Below, one piece after another: positions 50,745 to 59,878 of a stretch of DNA of 64,000 nucleotides (within the stretch, counting starts at the first letter, position 1; each line of letters opens with the position of its first letter). The stretch spans positions 116,490 to 180,489 of the forward strand of contig NZ_JBGCBY010000018.1 in the NCBI RefSeq assembly GCF_041262165.1, in the 5' to 3' direction. The DNA is from Streptacidiphilus sp041262165 (lineage in GTDB: Bacteria > Actinomycetota > Actinomycetes > Streptomycetales > Streptomycetaceae). The notes beneath the pieces are model-generated. The model did no database searches. It had not been told where the DNA came from and was given only the letters and a program-made list of their open reading frames with translations. The translations under genes and the position numbers were made by a program.

Positions 50745-51202
50745 GGGGACCCTCCGCGGATGGGTGGGGGCGGGTGGGCGTGGGAGCAGCGGTACTTGGG
50801 AGCAGCGGTGCTGCGGGGCCGTGCGGGCCGGGTGTGCGGGCGCGCCCGGGTGGGGGGCGTGCGGGCATGGCCGGACGGCGCGCCTTGGGGGCGGGCGGGT
50901 GCGGGCCGGGCCGGGTGGACCGGGTGCGGGGCGCGCGTGGGCGTGGGGCGGCGACCGGGGTGCGCATTGGGGGTGCGGCCCGCGCGGGGCGCTCCAGGCG
51001 GTGGCGGCCGGCCGCCGAACGCGCCGGGAAGCGGTGATGGTGGTGCGCACCCCTGGTGGCGGCGGGTCGGGGGGCGGTCCCGTCCGGCGACCGGCCGCCG
51101 CGCGCGGGTGCGGTGAGGGTGAGAATCCAGCGGTGGCCGCGAGAAGTCAATGACGGTGCGTCAGCTCGCGTCCGGGTCGGTGTTTCCCGGGTCGGCGCTA
51201 GG
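50745..51202. other. 458-bp gap without a supported gene
   Basis: Upstream region of oxidase paralog 2. Extremely G-rich on the plus strand with no codon usage or motif that supports a gene. The promoter of the oxidase should lie here. Confidence 0.5.
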
Positions 51203-52933
51203 TCAGGCGGGCTGCAGGGAGCCCTGGGTGATGACGCCGGCCGCGACGGTGTAGGTGCCGGCGTAGTCGGCGGTGGAGCCGTCGGTGTGCACGGCGTGCA
51301 GGTGCACCGCCACGCTGGGCCCGCTGACGGAGTCGATGGTGAGGGTGTCGCTGCTGGTGTCGGCGAAGCCGGCGGCGAAGGCGGAGTAGCTGCCGCCCAG
51401 GTTGCGCCCGCCCAGGTTCCAGGCGGTGCGGTAGTCGTGGGCGTTGATCGCGGCGTAGTAGGCGGTGACGGTGGAGGCCGGGTCCGCGGCCGGGGTGGTC
51501 GTCGGCGCGGGCGGCGCGGCCGGCGGGGCCGGGAGGCTCGCGCCGGCGGGCACGGTGGACCTCGGCGCGGTGGCGGGCCCGGTGGTGGGCGCGGAGCTGG
51601 AGCTGGGGGTGGGGGTGGGGCTCGGTGCCGCGGTGGACGCGGTGGCGGTGGCGGCGGCGTCGGGGCGCGGCGGGTGCGCGTCGGCGACCAGTACGGCGGT
51701 GGTGCCGCCGGCCAGGGCCGCGGCCAGCGCGGCGGCGCCCAGCAGGAGCCAGGCGCGGCGCCGGCGCGCGGGCCCGGGTACCGGGTCGACCCGGGTGGGC
51801 CCGGTGCCCGGGCCGTAGCCGGGGCCCGGGCTGCAGCCGGGGCCCGGGCCGTAGCCGGCGGGCGGCGGATACCCGGCGCCGGGGCCGGGCAGCGGCGGGT
51901 AGGCGGGCGGGTAGGGCGGCGGCGGGGGCGCGGCGAGCCGCGCGTCCCGGGGCCCGGGGATCGGCTCGGTGGCGGTGGTGCGGCCCTGGGCGACGTCCTG
52001 GAGCATGCGCAGCGCCTGGTCGGCGGTGGCGCGTTCGGCCGGGTCCTTGCGCAGCAGCGCGGCGATGACCGGGAACAGGGGTCCGGCGTTGCGCGGCACG
52101 GGCAGCGGGTCGGTGATCACCGCCTGCAGGGTGCCGATGGTGGAGCTGCGCTGGAACGGGGACTGGCCCTCCAGTGCCGCGTACAAGGTGGCGCCCAGGG
52201 CCCACAGGTCCGATTCGGGGCCGGGGCGGTGGCCGGTGACGCGTTCGGGGGCCAGGTAGTCGGGCGAGCCGACGATCTCCCCGGTGCGGGTCAGGCCGCC
52301 GGCGCCCTCGAACACCGCGATGCCGAAGTCGGTGAGCACGACCCGGTCCTGGCGGTCGATCAGCACGTTGGCGGGTTTGACGTCGCGGTGCAGCACGCCC
52401 AGGCGGTGGCCCTGGGCCAGGGCGGACAGGATCTGGGCGCCGATCCGGGCGGCGTCGCGCGGCAGCAGGGTGCCCTCGGTGGTGATGATCTCGGCCAGGG
52501 AGCGGCCGTCGACCAGCTCCATCACGATCCAGGGGCGGCCGTCGTGGTCCAGCACGTCGTGGATGGTGATCACGTTGGGGTGGCCGATCCGGGCGGCGGC
52601 CCGGGCCTCCTGCTTCATCCGGGCGTGCAGGGTGGCCAGGGCCTCCTGGGGCAGGGCGCCGACGTGGAGCTCCTTGACCGCGACCTCGCGGTCCAGGAGC
52701 TGGTCGCGGGCGCGCCAGACGATGCCCATGCCGCCGCGGCCCAGCCGCTCGCCGAGCAGGTAGCGGCCAGCCACCAGCCGCTCCGGCCGCTCCGGCTGCT
52801 CGGGCCGGGCGGGCTGCTCGGGCCGGTCGGGCCGGTCGGGCTGGGCGGGCTGGGCGGGTTGGTCCCCGGGCGGGTTGGTGGTCAACGGCGCTCCCCCGTG
52901 CTGCTGTTGCCCCCGGGTGGGGAATCCCATCAT
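51203..52933 (-). CDS. Membrane Ser/Thr protein kinase (PknB-like)
   Basis: 576 residues. Kinase domain residues ~55-315: GRGGMGIVW glycine loop, VAVKEL catalytic Lys, HRDVKPANVL catalytic loop, LTDFGIAVF metal loop, GSPDYLAPERV activation end. A Pro/Gly/Tyr-rich juxtamembrane region and one membrane helix (RRRRAWLLLGAAALAAALAG) follow, then a Thr/Pro-rich linker and an extracytoplasmic NTF2-like domain (VTAYYAAINAHDYRTAWNLG). A TTG start at about 52888 with GGGGGAG upstream is an alternative. Sensor kinase of unknown stimulus. Confidence 0.93.
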   Translation of the reverse strand: MMGFPTRGQQQHGGAPLTTNPPGDQPAQPAQPDRPDRPEQPARPEQPERPERLVAGRYLLGERLGRGGMGIVWRARDQLLDREVAVKELHVGALPQEALATLHARMKQEARAAARIGHPNVITIHDVLDHDGRPWIVMELVDGRSLAEIITTEGTLLPRDAARIGAQILSALAQGHRLGVLHRDVKPANVLIDRQDRVVLTDFGIAVFEGAGGLTRTGEIVGSPDYLAPERVTGHRPGPESDLWALGATLYAALEGQSPFQRSSTIGTLQAVITDPLPVPRNAGPLFPVIAALLRKDPAERATADQALRMLQDVAQGRTTATEPIPGPRDARLAAPPPPPYPPAYPPLPGPGAGYPPPAGYGPGPGCSPGPGYGPGTGPTRVDPVPGPARRRRAWLLLGAAALAAALAGGTTAVLVADAHPPRPDAAATATASTAAPSPTPTPSSSSAPTTGPATAPRSTVPAGASLPAPPAAPPAPTTTPAADPASTVTAYYAAINAHDYRTAWNLGGRNLGGSYSAFAAGFADTSSDTLTIDSVSGPSVAVHLHAVHTDGSTADYAGTYTVAAGVITQGSLQPA

Positions 52934-53152
52934 CGCGGGTTCGCTCCCTGCGGCGCGAGCACGGTGGCGCAACGGTCCGGGCCCAACCGGGCCGGGCCGC
53001 GCGGGGGTTGGCGGCGGATCCTTGGGTCCGGGGCCCGGGGTGCGGGCAGGCGGGCGATACTCGGACGCACGTGCCGACGTCGTGGTCCTGGAGTGGCGGA
53101 TGTGGTGTGCTGGAGTGTTGCCCGTCGGTGCGAGCGGGGCGGCGGTGGGACG

Positions 53153-53854
53153 GTGAGCGGGGCCGCGAGCGCGCCGCTGGGCGGGGGCGACGGTTTTGAT
53201 CCGCACGCGCCGGCCACCGACAGCACCGCGGCGGGCGACCTGGTGACGCTGGCGACCGGGCGGGTGGAGGCGTTCAGCGACGGGGTGATCGCGGTGGCGG
53301 CCACGCTGCTGGTGCTGGACATCAAGGAACCGGCGCCGGGCGTGGACATCTGGGCGTTCCTGGGCCAGCAGGGGCCCTCGCTGATCGCCTACGCCATCTC
53401 GTTCCTGACGATCCTGATCTTCTGGGTCAACCACCACGCGCTGTTCCACAGCGTGGAGCGGGTGGACCGGCCGATGCTGTTCATCAACGGGCTGCTGCTG
53501 CTGGCCATCTCGTTCATCTCCTACTCCACCGCGGTGCTGGGCCACGCGCTGCAGCGGGCCGGGCACTACGACCGGTCGGCGGCGGTGCTGTACGCGCTGA
53601 CGATGACCGCGGCCTCCTCGTGCTTCTGCGGGCTGTGGCTGCACCTGTCGCGGCGCGGGCACCTGATGGTGCCGGTGGCGCGGCTGCGCACCACCGCGGC
53701 GCTGCGGCGCAGCCTGATCGGGCCGGCCCTGTACGCGGCGGCCACCGTGGTCGCGCTGGTCAACGCCCCGGCGTCGCTGGCGGTGGACGCGGTGGTGGCC
53801 GCGTACTTCGCGCTGCTGCCGCGCCATCTGCGCCGGGCGCGCCCGGGGCGCTGA
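53153..53854 (+). CDS. TMEM175-family (DUF1211) potassium channel protein
   Basis: 233 residues from a GTG. Signature RVEAFSDGVIAVAATLLVLDI (R-x3-FSD) opens the first helix; about six helices follow (LIAYAISFLTILIFWVNHHALF; LLLLAISFISYSTAVL). Bacterial TMEM175 proteins are tetrameric K+-permeable channels with one FSD repeat per chain. Divergent from the kinase gene, 219 bp apart. Confidence 0.92.
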   Translation: MSGAASAPLGGGDGFDPHAPATDSTAAGDLVTLATGRVEAFSDGVIAVAATLLVLDIKEPAPGVDIWAFLGQQGPSLIAYAISFLTILIFWVNHHALFHSVERVDRPMLFINGLLLLAISFISYSTAVLGHALQRAGHYDRSAAVLYALTMTAASSCFCGLWLHLSRRGHLMVPVARLRTTAALRRSLIGPALYAAATVVALVNAPASLAVDAVVAAYFALLPRHLRRARPGR

Positions 53855-54171
53855 CGGCGCGCCGGTTCGGCTCCGATGCCGTTGGCGGTCGCCGACACCT
53901 GCGGACGCGGCGTCAACTGCGCGCACGCGGGCCGCGATCCCCCTTTGCCCGCCAGCCGGGCCGGGCCCCTGCGCGGGCCTGCGGTACGGGCAACGCACAG
54001 TGCGGCGGCGGGTCGAGGAGACCTGCGGATCCACCGCCCGGCGCCCGGGCGCGTCGATCGGCACGGCCGCCCACCTGCCCCTGCGGGCGCGGTTCGGGCA
54101 GGTGCGCGGGCTGCGGACCGGTGGCCGGCGGATCCCCGGAATCCTGGACACCCAGCGAACAACTGGATAGG
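53855..54171. other. Gap without a supported gene
   Basis: Nothing recognisable. It leads into an AT-richer promoter region. Confidence 0.5.
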
Positions 54172-54201
54172 TTGACAGATGTAAAGTCTCTTGTCATCTA
54201 C
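54172..54201 (+). promoter_or_regulatory. Promoter/operator upstream of the antiporter
   Basis: TTGACA (54172-54177) followed by an imperfect inverted repeat AGATGTAAAG - TCT - CTTGTCATCT (54178-54200, 8 of 10 pairs), in a locally AT-rich patch ~50 bp before the antiporter ATG. Candidate regulator site. Confidence 0.5.
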
Positions 54202-54247
54202 TTGTACAGCACAACAGTCGGCCCTGGTGCGGGAAGGCACGGTAGGT

Positions 54248-55600
54248 ATGACCGGACTCGATCCCACGGCCCGTTTCCTGATCGGGCTGGCCGTGCTGCT
54301 GGCCCTGAGCCGCGGCGCGGCCGCGCTGGCGGTGCGGCTGGGGCAGCCGCCGGTGCTCGCGGAGATCCTGACCGGGGTGGCGCTTGGCCCCTCGCTGCTG
54401 GGGCGGGTGCTGCCCGCGGTGCACACCGCGTTCTTCGGGCCCTCGGTGATGCCGCTGGTGGGCGGGCTGGCGCAGGTGGGGCTGGCGCTGTACGCGTTCG
54501 AGATCGGCAGCCACCTGGCCGCGCCGCGGCCCGGCAGCCGCGACGGCGCGCGGAGCGTGCTGTGGGTGGCCGGGGCCTCACTGCTGGTGCCCGCGGGCGC
54601 CGGGCTGGCGCTGGCGCCGGCCCTGCACGCGCGCGGGCTGGCGGGCCCGCACGGCTCGGTGGCCGCGCTGGCGGTGTTCCTGGCCTGCGCGATGGGCGTG
54701 ACCGCGGTGCCGGTGCTGGCCCGGCTGCTGCAGGACCGGGGCCTGGAGAACACCCGGGTGGGGCGGCTGGCGCTGGTGGCGGCGTGCCTGGGCGACGCGG
54801 TGTGCTGGTGCCTGCTGGCGGTGGCGCTGCGGGTGGCCGGGCTGGTGGGCACCGTGCAGATGAGCGCCGGCGCTCTGGGGGCGGCGATGGCCGTGGTGCT
54901 GATCCACCGTCGGCACACCCACCCGCCGGGCGGCACCGAGGACAAGGCGTGGGGGCTGGGCCCGCTGCTGGCGGCGGTGTGCCTGGCCGCCGGGGCCTCG
55001 GCGGCCGTCGGGCTGCACCCGATGCTCGGCGGACTGCTGCTGGGCGCGGCCTGGCCCGCGTCGCGCTGGGGCGCGAGCCTGGCGCGCGGCGTGCGCTCGA
55101 TGGCCTCGGTGCTGCTGCCGTGCTTCTTCCTGGGCACCGGGCAGCAGATCGACGTGGGTTCGGCGCTGTCGGCGCGCGGCTTCGTGCCGCTGGTGGGGGT
55201 GCTGCTGGCGGGGGCGGTGGCCACCAAGCTGGCGGCGTGCACCACGGTGGGGGCGCTGCGCGGGCTGCCGCGGCGCGAGGCGCTGCGGCTGGGGGTGCTG
55301 ATGAACGCCAAGGGGCTGACCGAGATCGTGGTGCTCAGCGTCGGCTTCCAGGCCGGGCTGATCGGGCGCACCCTGTTCGAGGCGCTGGTGGTGGTCGCCC
55401 TGGTCACCACGGTCCTGGCCGGTCCGGCGCTGGTGGCGCTGGAGCGCCGGGCCCCGGCCGGCGGCCCGCAGGGGCCCGCGCAGCCGGGCGCCGAACCGGG
55501 CACGGCGCCGGACGCGGACGCGCCGGGCACGGACGCGGACGCGCCGGGGCCGGTGCGGCTGGACGGCGCGGGCGCAGCCGGCGGCGGCGCGCGGCGCTGA
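54248..55600 (+). CDS. CPA2-family cation/proton antiporter
   Basis: 450 residues, 12-13 predicted helices. GQPPVLAEILTGVALGPSLLG is the NhaS3/KefB-type N-terminal motif, and the middle has LLQDRGLENTRVGRLALVAACLGDAVCW with the conserved Asp of the ion site. The C-terminal ~45 residues are a Pro/Ala/Asp-rich cytoplasmic tail without TrkA-N. Predicted Na+(K+)/H+ exchange; similar proteins accompany streptomycete secondary-metabolism or peptide clusters. Confidence 0.9.
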   Translation: MTGLDPTARFLIGLAVLLALSRGAAALAVRLGQPPVLAEILTGVALGPSLLGRVLPAVHTAFFGPSVMPLVGGLAQVGLALYAFEIGSHLAAPRPGSRDGARSVLWVAGASLLVPAGAGLALAPALHARGLAGPHGSVAALAVFLACAMGVTAVPVLARLLQDRGLENTRVGRLALVAACLGDAVCWCLLAVALRVAGLVGTVQMSAGALGAAMAVVLIHRRHTHPPGGTEDKAWGLGPLLAAVCLAAGASAAVGLHPMLGGLLLGAAWPASRWGASLARGVRSMASVLLPCFFLGTGQQIDVGSALSARGFVPLVGVLLAGAVATKLAACTTVGALRGLPRREALRLGVLMNAKGLTEIVVLSVGFQAGLIGRTLFEALVVVALVTTVLAGPALVALERRAPAGGPQGPAQPGAEPGTAPDADAPGTDADAPGPVRLDGAGAAGGGARR

Positions 55601-55703
55601 GCCGCCCGCGCGGTCGGCGGCGGGCGGTTGCGGCGGGGCGGCGGTTGCGGCGGCGCGGGTGGCGGCGGGGGTTGCGGGGGTTGCGGTGGCGGTGGCGGGG
55701 TGT

Positions 55704-57329
55704 CTACTTGCGGATGGCGTAGTAGACCGGGGTGCGGAAGCCGTCCATCTGCACGTGGGAGACCGCCGCGGAGTATCCGGCGACGCTGTCCTGGTACCAC
55801 AGCGGGATCGCGGGCATGTCGGCCACCAGCAGCTGCTCGGCCTGCTGGAACAGGGCGTTGGCCGCGGCGCGGTCGGGGGCGGCGTTGGCCTGGTCGACCA
55901 GCTGGTCGAAGGCGGGGTTGCGGTAGCCGGGGTCGTTGAGCGCGCCGGTGGTGGTGTAGAGCGGCTGCAGGAAGAACTGGGCCAGCGGGTAGTCCATCGA
56001 GGTGGCGCTGCGGAAGGCGCTGGTCATCTGCTTGCCGACGATCATGTTGCGCAGGGTCGGGAAGGTGGCGATCGGATTGCCCACGCAGGCCCGGTCGTTG
56101 CCCAGGGCCCGGTTGATGCTGTTGCAGACCGCGTCGACCCAGGGCCGGTTGCCGCCGTCGACGTTGTAGCTGATGGTCATCGAGCCGCCGGGCAGCCCGC
56201 CGCCGGCCTCGATGAGCTTCCTGGCCGCGACCGGGTCGTAGCTGCAGTACACCCCGCACAGCCCCGCCCGGTAGCCGCCCGAGGCGCCGAGCACCGGGGC
56301 GGTCCAGTCGCTGGCGGGGCTGACGGTGCCGTGCAGGATCGTGGCGGAGATCAGCGGCCGGTCGATGGCCATCGAGATGCCCTGGCGGACCTGGGCGGAC
56401 CGGGCCGCGCTCCAGTTGCGGTCGTACAGCGGGAACACCAGGTGGGACAGGGTGCCTGCGGGGCTGACCAGCAGACGCCCCGCCAGGTCGCGCTGGGCGT
56501 TGGCCAGTTCGGTCAGCGGCAGGGTGTCGTCCACGTCCACGGTGCCCGAGCGCAGGTCCGCGTAGGCGGAGGCGGGGTCGGCGTAGACCTTGAGGGTGAC
56601 GCCCTTGTTCTGGGGCTTCTGCAGCCCCCGGTACCCGGGGTAGGGCACCAGGTCCAGCTCCTTGTTGACGCTGTAGGAGGATATCTCGTACGGGCCGTCG
56701 CCCACCGGGTGCTTCGCCCAGCCCTGCGGGTCCTTGAAGAAGGAGGCCGGCAGCGGGGCGTAGACGGTGTCGCCCAGGGTCTGCGGCCAGGTCGAGAACT
56801 TCTGGGTGAGCGCCACGGTGAAGGTGGTGGCGTCAAGGACCCTCAGTCCGGACATCGTGGCGGCGGTGGGCTTTTCCCCGGGCGCGGGCGCGACCGCGCC
56901 GTAGCCCTGGACGTAGTGGAAATACGCGCTGTTGAGTTGCCGGTGGGTGGCCAGCGCGGTGTAGTTCCAGGCGTCCACATAGGAGGCGGCGCTGACCGCG
57001 GTTCCGTCGCTGAAGGTCCACCCCGGTTTGATCCTGATGGTGAAGTGCTGCTGGTCCGCGGTGGTTATCGAGGCGGCGTTCTCATAAACAGGAGCCGATG
57101 TCGTGGGATCGTAGCTGAGCAGTCCGGTGAGAATGCTGCCCAGGACCTTGTTGCCGTTCGACTCGTTCGTGTCGCCGGGCAGCAGCGGATTCTGCGGCAC
57201 CCCCCACACCGCGGTGACCACACCGCCGGGGCCACTGGGCGCGCCCCCCGAGCAGGAGGCGGTGGGCAGGGCTGCCGCGGTCATGACCGCCATCGCGGTG
57301 GCGCCCCTCACCCGGGTACCTCGGCGCAC
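55704..57329 (-). CDS. Orphan oligopeptide-binding lipoprotein
   Basis: 541 residues. GTG at 57329 chosen because GGGGAGGGG stands seven bases upstream. Lipobox PTASC (Cys26). SBP family 5: VTAVWGVPQNPLLPGDTNESNG, FTIRIKPGWTFSDGTAVSAA, VRQGISMAIDRPLISATI. No permease or ATPase adjoins, so it must borrow a membrane complex (for example the operon at 41-47 kb) or act as a peptide sensor. It lies downstream of, and in the same direction as, the small exported peptide gene, suggesting a role in capturing that peptide. Confidence 0.92.
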   Translation of the reverse strand: MRRGTRVRGATAMAVMTAAALPTASCSGGAPSGPGGVVTAVWGVPQNPLLPGDTNESNGNKVLGSILTGLLSYDPTTSAPVYENAASITTADQQHFTIRIKPGWTFSDGTAVSAASYVDAWNYTALATHRQLNSAYFHYVQGYGAVAPAPGEKPTAATMSGLRVLDATTFTVALTQKFSTWPQTLGDTVYAPLPASFFKDPQGWAKHPVGDGPYEISSYSVNKELDLVPYPGYRGLQKPQNKGVTLKVYADPASAYADLRSGTVDVDDTLPLTELANAQRDLAGRLLVSPAGTLSHLVFPLYDRNWSAARSAQVRQGISMAIDRPLISATILHGTVSPASDWTAPVLGASGGYRAGLCGVYCSYDPVAARKLIEAGGGLPGGSMTISYNVDGGNRPWVDAVCNSINRALGNDRACVGNPIATFPTLRNMIVGKQMTSAFRSATSMDYPLAQFFLQPLYTTTGALNDPGYRNPAFDQLVDQANAAPDRAAANALFQQAEQLLVADMPAIPLWYQDSVAGYSAAVSHVQMDGFRTPVYYAIRK

Positions 57330-57622
57330 GGAAAACCCCTCCCCCAGAGACATTTCATGCAAATGCCGTGCTTTAGGTCACTCGCCCGCCGGCGGCGCCG
57401 CCGACCCGCAGCGCGGGCAGGGGAATGAACAGAGCGTTCGGCGCCATCTTGGCATACGACCCACCGGCCGCCGCGCCCCGGGGCAGCATGGCTCAAACCC
57501 GTCCCACCGCACCGGAGTTCCGCAACCGGAGCGGTCGGCCGGCGAAAAGAAACTTGTTTCCCGTTCAAATATCCCGAATAGCGCGGCGGCGCCCGGAGCC
57601 GGGGCCGGCGGGCCCGCGGACA

Positions 57623-57661
57623 GGCCGGCCCCGGTGCGCCGTCGGCGCACCGGGGCCGGCC
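57623..57661. terminator. Hairpin between peptide gene and binding-protein gene
   Basis: A perfect 18-bp stem (GGCCGGCCCCGGTGCGCC, 3-nt loop GTC) located 150 bp downstream of the peptide stop on the minus strand. Likely a terminator or attenuator uncoupling the peptide from the downstream lipoprotein gene. Confidence 0.75.
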
Positions 57662-57811
57662 GGGGCAGGGCGTCGGTGCGCGGCGCCTCGGCGGGCCCCG
57701 GGCGGGAACCCGCGGACAGGCCGGTCGCCCCGGGCCGGCGATCTGCCCCGTCGCGGCGCGGTGGGGGCCGCAGCGGCACTGCAGCGACGGCGAAACGGCA
57801 GGCGGCGCCCC

Positions 57812-57970
57812 TCAGCAGCAGCCGATCCCGCTGTCAGCGGGCTTGTTGACGGCCACCAGCGGATGGACGGGCACGGCGGGCACACGGCTCTCCAGGGTGT
57901 GCACAGACACCGCTACCACCAAGGCGAGCGCACCCAGGGCTGCGCCGAGCGGAGCAAGGATCCTTTTCAT
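57812..57970 (-). CDS. 52-residue exported peptide, candidate signal-peptide precursor
   Basis: A short frame I read directly on the minus strand: ATG at 57970 preceded by AAGGAAG (Shine-Dalgarno), stop TGA at 57814-57812. The product begins MKRILAPLGAALGALALVVA (positive n-region plus hydrophobic core of a secretion signal), continues with a Val/Pro-rich stretch (VPAVPVHPLVAV) and ends ADSGIGCC. A mature part of about 25-30 residues with two C-terminal Cys is expected. It is divergent from two HTH-TPR regulators and upstream of an oligopeptide-binding lipoprotein on the same strand. Pheromone function is inference; a structural peptide or modified-peptide precursor is possible. Confidence 0.75.
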   Translation of the reverse strand: MKRILAPLGAALGALALVVAVSVHTLESRVPAVPVHPLVAVNKPADSGIGCC

Positions 57971-58222
57971 GATCTTCCTTGGAGCTCGAGCTGCGGAGCA
58001 TGACAGGGAAAGTCAATTCGATTTCACAGATCGAGTCAAGTATGTTCTCCGGTAGCAGCCCCGCAGGAGCCCACTCCTCGCCACGGAGACTTAACTCTCA
58101 TGGAGGTACTCCGGTAGCATCTGATGACTTGCTGGGTATGTATAAGTCATGTATGCAGTGGTTGTGGGGCCCCAGACCATCCGCTGGCGCTCTCCCGACA
58201 GCCCTACCAGGAGGTAACCCCA
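57971..58222. promoter_or_regulatory. Divergent promoter region with repeated motifs
   Basis: Markedly AT-richer than its surroundings. Direct repeats: AGTCAA at 58011-58016 and 58034-58039; CTCCGGTAGCA at 58047-58057 and 58109-58119. Inverted repeat ATGACTT - 13 nt - AAGTCAT at 58124-58150. TTGCTG (58129-58134), 17 bp, TATGCA (58152-58157) may be the regulator promoter. These are good candidates for HTH-TPR protein binding and cross-control of the peptide gene. Confidence 0.6.
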
Positions 58223-59587
58223 GTGTCCGACGAGCACCTGCAGGGCACCGGCTCCGCGGAGATCGGCCGACGCCTGCGAGAACTGCGCCTGGCGCGCGGG
58301 CTGCTCCAGCAAGACCTGGCCACCGCCGAGATCTCGACGAGCTACGTCTCCCTGATCGAGGCCGGCAAGCGCCGCCCCTCGCCGGCGATCCTGGCCGCGC
58401 TGGCCGAGCGCGTCGGATCGTCGGTGGAGTACCTGTGCACCGGCCGCGACCAGGCCGATGTGAAGAACCTCCAGCTGGAGCTGGGGTTCGCCGAGATGGC
58501 GCTGCGCAACGGCTCGCCGGGCGAGGCCCTGCAGAGCTTCAGCCATGTGCTGACCAAGACCTCCACCCTGAGCCCGGACATGCTCCTGCGGGCGCGTATC
58601 GGACAGGCCACCGCGCTGGAGAAGCTGGGCCGCCTGGAGGCGGCCGTCTCCCTGCTGCACGAGCTGGCCGACGACCCGGGGCTGGCCGCCGGCTCGGCGC
58701 AGTGGGCGCAGGTGACCGTGGCGCTGTGCCGCTGCTACCGGATCGTGGGCGACATCAACATGAGCGTGGAGATCGGTGAGCGCGCGGTGCGCCGGCTCGA
58801 CGGGCTGGGCCTGGACGTGACCGACGATCACATCATGCTGGGGGTCGACCTGGTCGGCTCCTACTACCGGCGCGCCGACTTCACCCGCGCCCACCTGCTG
58901 AGCTCCCGGCTCCTGGCCCAGGCGGAACAGAGCCAGTCGCGATCCGCCCGCGGGATGGTCTACTGGAACGCCAGTCTGATCGCCGAGTCCCGCGGCCAGC
59001 GCGAGGAGGCCATCGCCCTGGTCGAGCGGGCCCTGGGGTTCATGGCCGAAGGAGACAGCCCCCGCTACCTGGCCCTGCTCAAGGCGGTCCACGCCATGAT
59101 GCTCTTCCGATCCGGCACCGGGGACCTCGAGCAGTCCCGGGCCCTGCTCGACCAGGCCAAGGCCACCTTGGACGAGGTGGGCAGCGTGCACGAGCGCGGC
59201 GACTGCGAGGTGAACCTGGCCCAGGTCACCATGCGGCTGGGCCGATCCGAGGAGGCGCTCGAGCTGGCCGCGCGCGCCGTGGACATCCTCAGCGGCGAGA
59301 ACCCCGGCAGCCTGGGAGCCGAAGCGCTGGTGACCCTCGGCGAGGCCCAGCTCCTCAACGACCGCACCGCCGAGGGGCAGGCCTCCCTGCACGCGGCCGC
59401 GCGCCAGCTGCGCCAGCTGCCCCGCTCCCGGGGGGTGACCGCGGTCTACCGGTACCTCGGCGACGTGTGGCACTGGCACGGGAACACCGGCGAGGCGATG
59501 CGGGCCTACCAGGAGGGGCTGGCCGCGGGGGGCGCCGGCGCCCTGCCGGCCCCGCCCCAGCACCGGGCGGTGGCCCGAGCCACCTGA
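58223..59587 (+). CDS. HTH-TPR (RRNPP-like) transcriptional regulator 1
   Basis: 454 residues; GTG with AGGAGGTAA five bases upstream. XRE-type HTH at residues ~12-70: IGRRLRELRLARGLLQQDLA, SYVSLIEAGKRRPSPAILAAL. The rest is a solenoid of ~8-9 TPR-like helical pairs (GSPGEALQSFSHVLTKTSTL; GRLEAAVSLLHELAD; TRAHLLSSRLLAQAEQSQS; GNTGEAMRAYQEGLAAGG). This is the architecture of peptide-pheromone receptors (PlcR/Rgg/Rap-like), but such proteins in actinomycetes may bind other ligands. It faces a small exported-peptide gene. Confidence 0.9.
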   Translation: MSDEHLQGTGSAEIGRRLRELRLARGLLQQDLATAEISTSYVSLIEAGKRRPSPAILAALAERVGSSVEYLCTGRDQADVKNLQLELGFAEMALRNGSPGEALQSFSHVLTKTSTLSPDMLLRARIGQATALEKLGRLEAAVSLLHELADDPGLAAGSAQWAQVTVALCRCYRIVGDINMSVEIGERAVRRLDGLGLDVTDDHIMLGVDLVGSYYRRADFTRAHLLSSRLLAQAEQSQSRSARGMVYWNASLIAESRGQREEAIALVERALGFMAEGDSPRYLALLKAVHAMMLFRSGTGDLEQSRALLDQAKATLDEVGSVHERGDCEVNLAQVTMRLGRSEEALELAARAVDILSGENPGSLGAEALVTLGEAQLLNDRTAEGQASLHAAARQLRQLPRSRGVTAVYRYLGDVWHWHGNTGEAMRAYQEGLAAGGAGALPAPPQHRAVARAT

Positions 59588-59878
59588 ACCCCGCCCGCGC
59601 GGCGACCAGCACCCCGCCGGGCGCCGGCGCCCGGCGCACGCTGCCGCGCAGGGCGGTACTGCCGCGCAGGGCGGTGGCGCGGCGCAGGGCGGTGGTGCGC
59701 GACCGGGCCGCGGTCGCGCGCCGCGACGGGCGGACCCCTCGGCACACGGGCCCCGGGCGGGTGACAGTCCTGGAGTGCGCGGGGGAGCCGGGGGGTAGGG
59801 AAAACTTGACATGGCCACACCAGAAGACGAGGCTCCGGCCCAGGCCGGCCACCAGCCCCAGCTGCGGATCGGAAGACA
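59588..59878. other. Gap between the two regulators
   Basis: Only short GC-rich repeats (GCGCAGGGCGGT units near 59645-59690). TTGACA occurs at 59805-59810. A 44-codon frame at 59811-59945 overlaps the next start in another frame and lacks a ribosome site; not called. Confidence 0.5.

Noticed and set aside
51056..53152. Long plus-strand N-terminal extension of the TMEM175 protein
   Set aside because: It is antisense to the kinase gene and low-complexity; the GTG at 53153 precedes the conserved domain.
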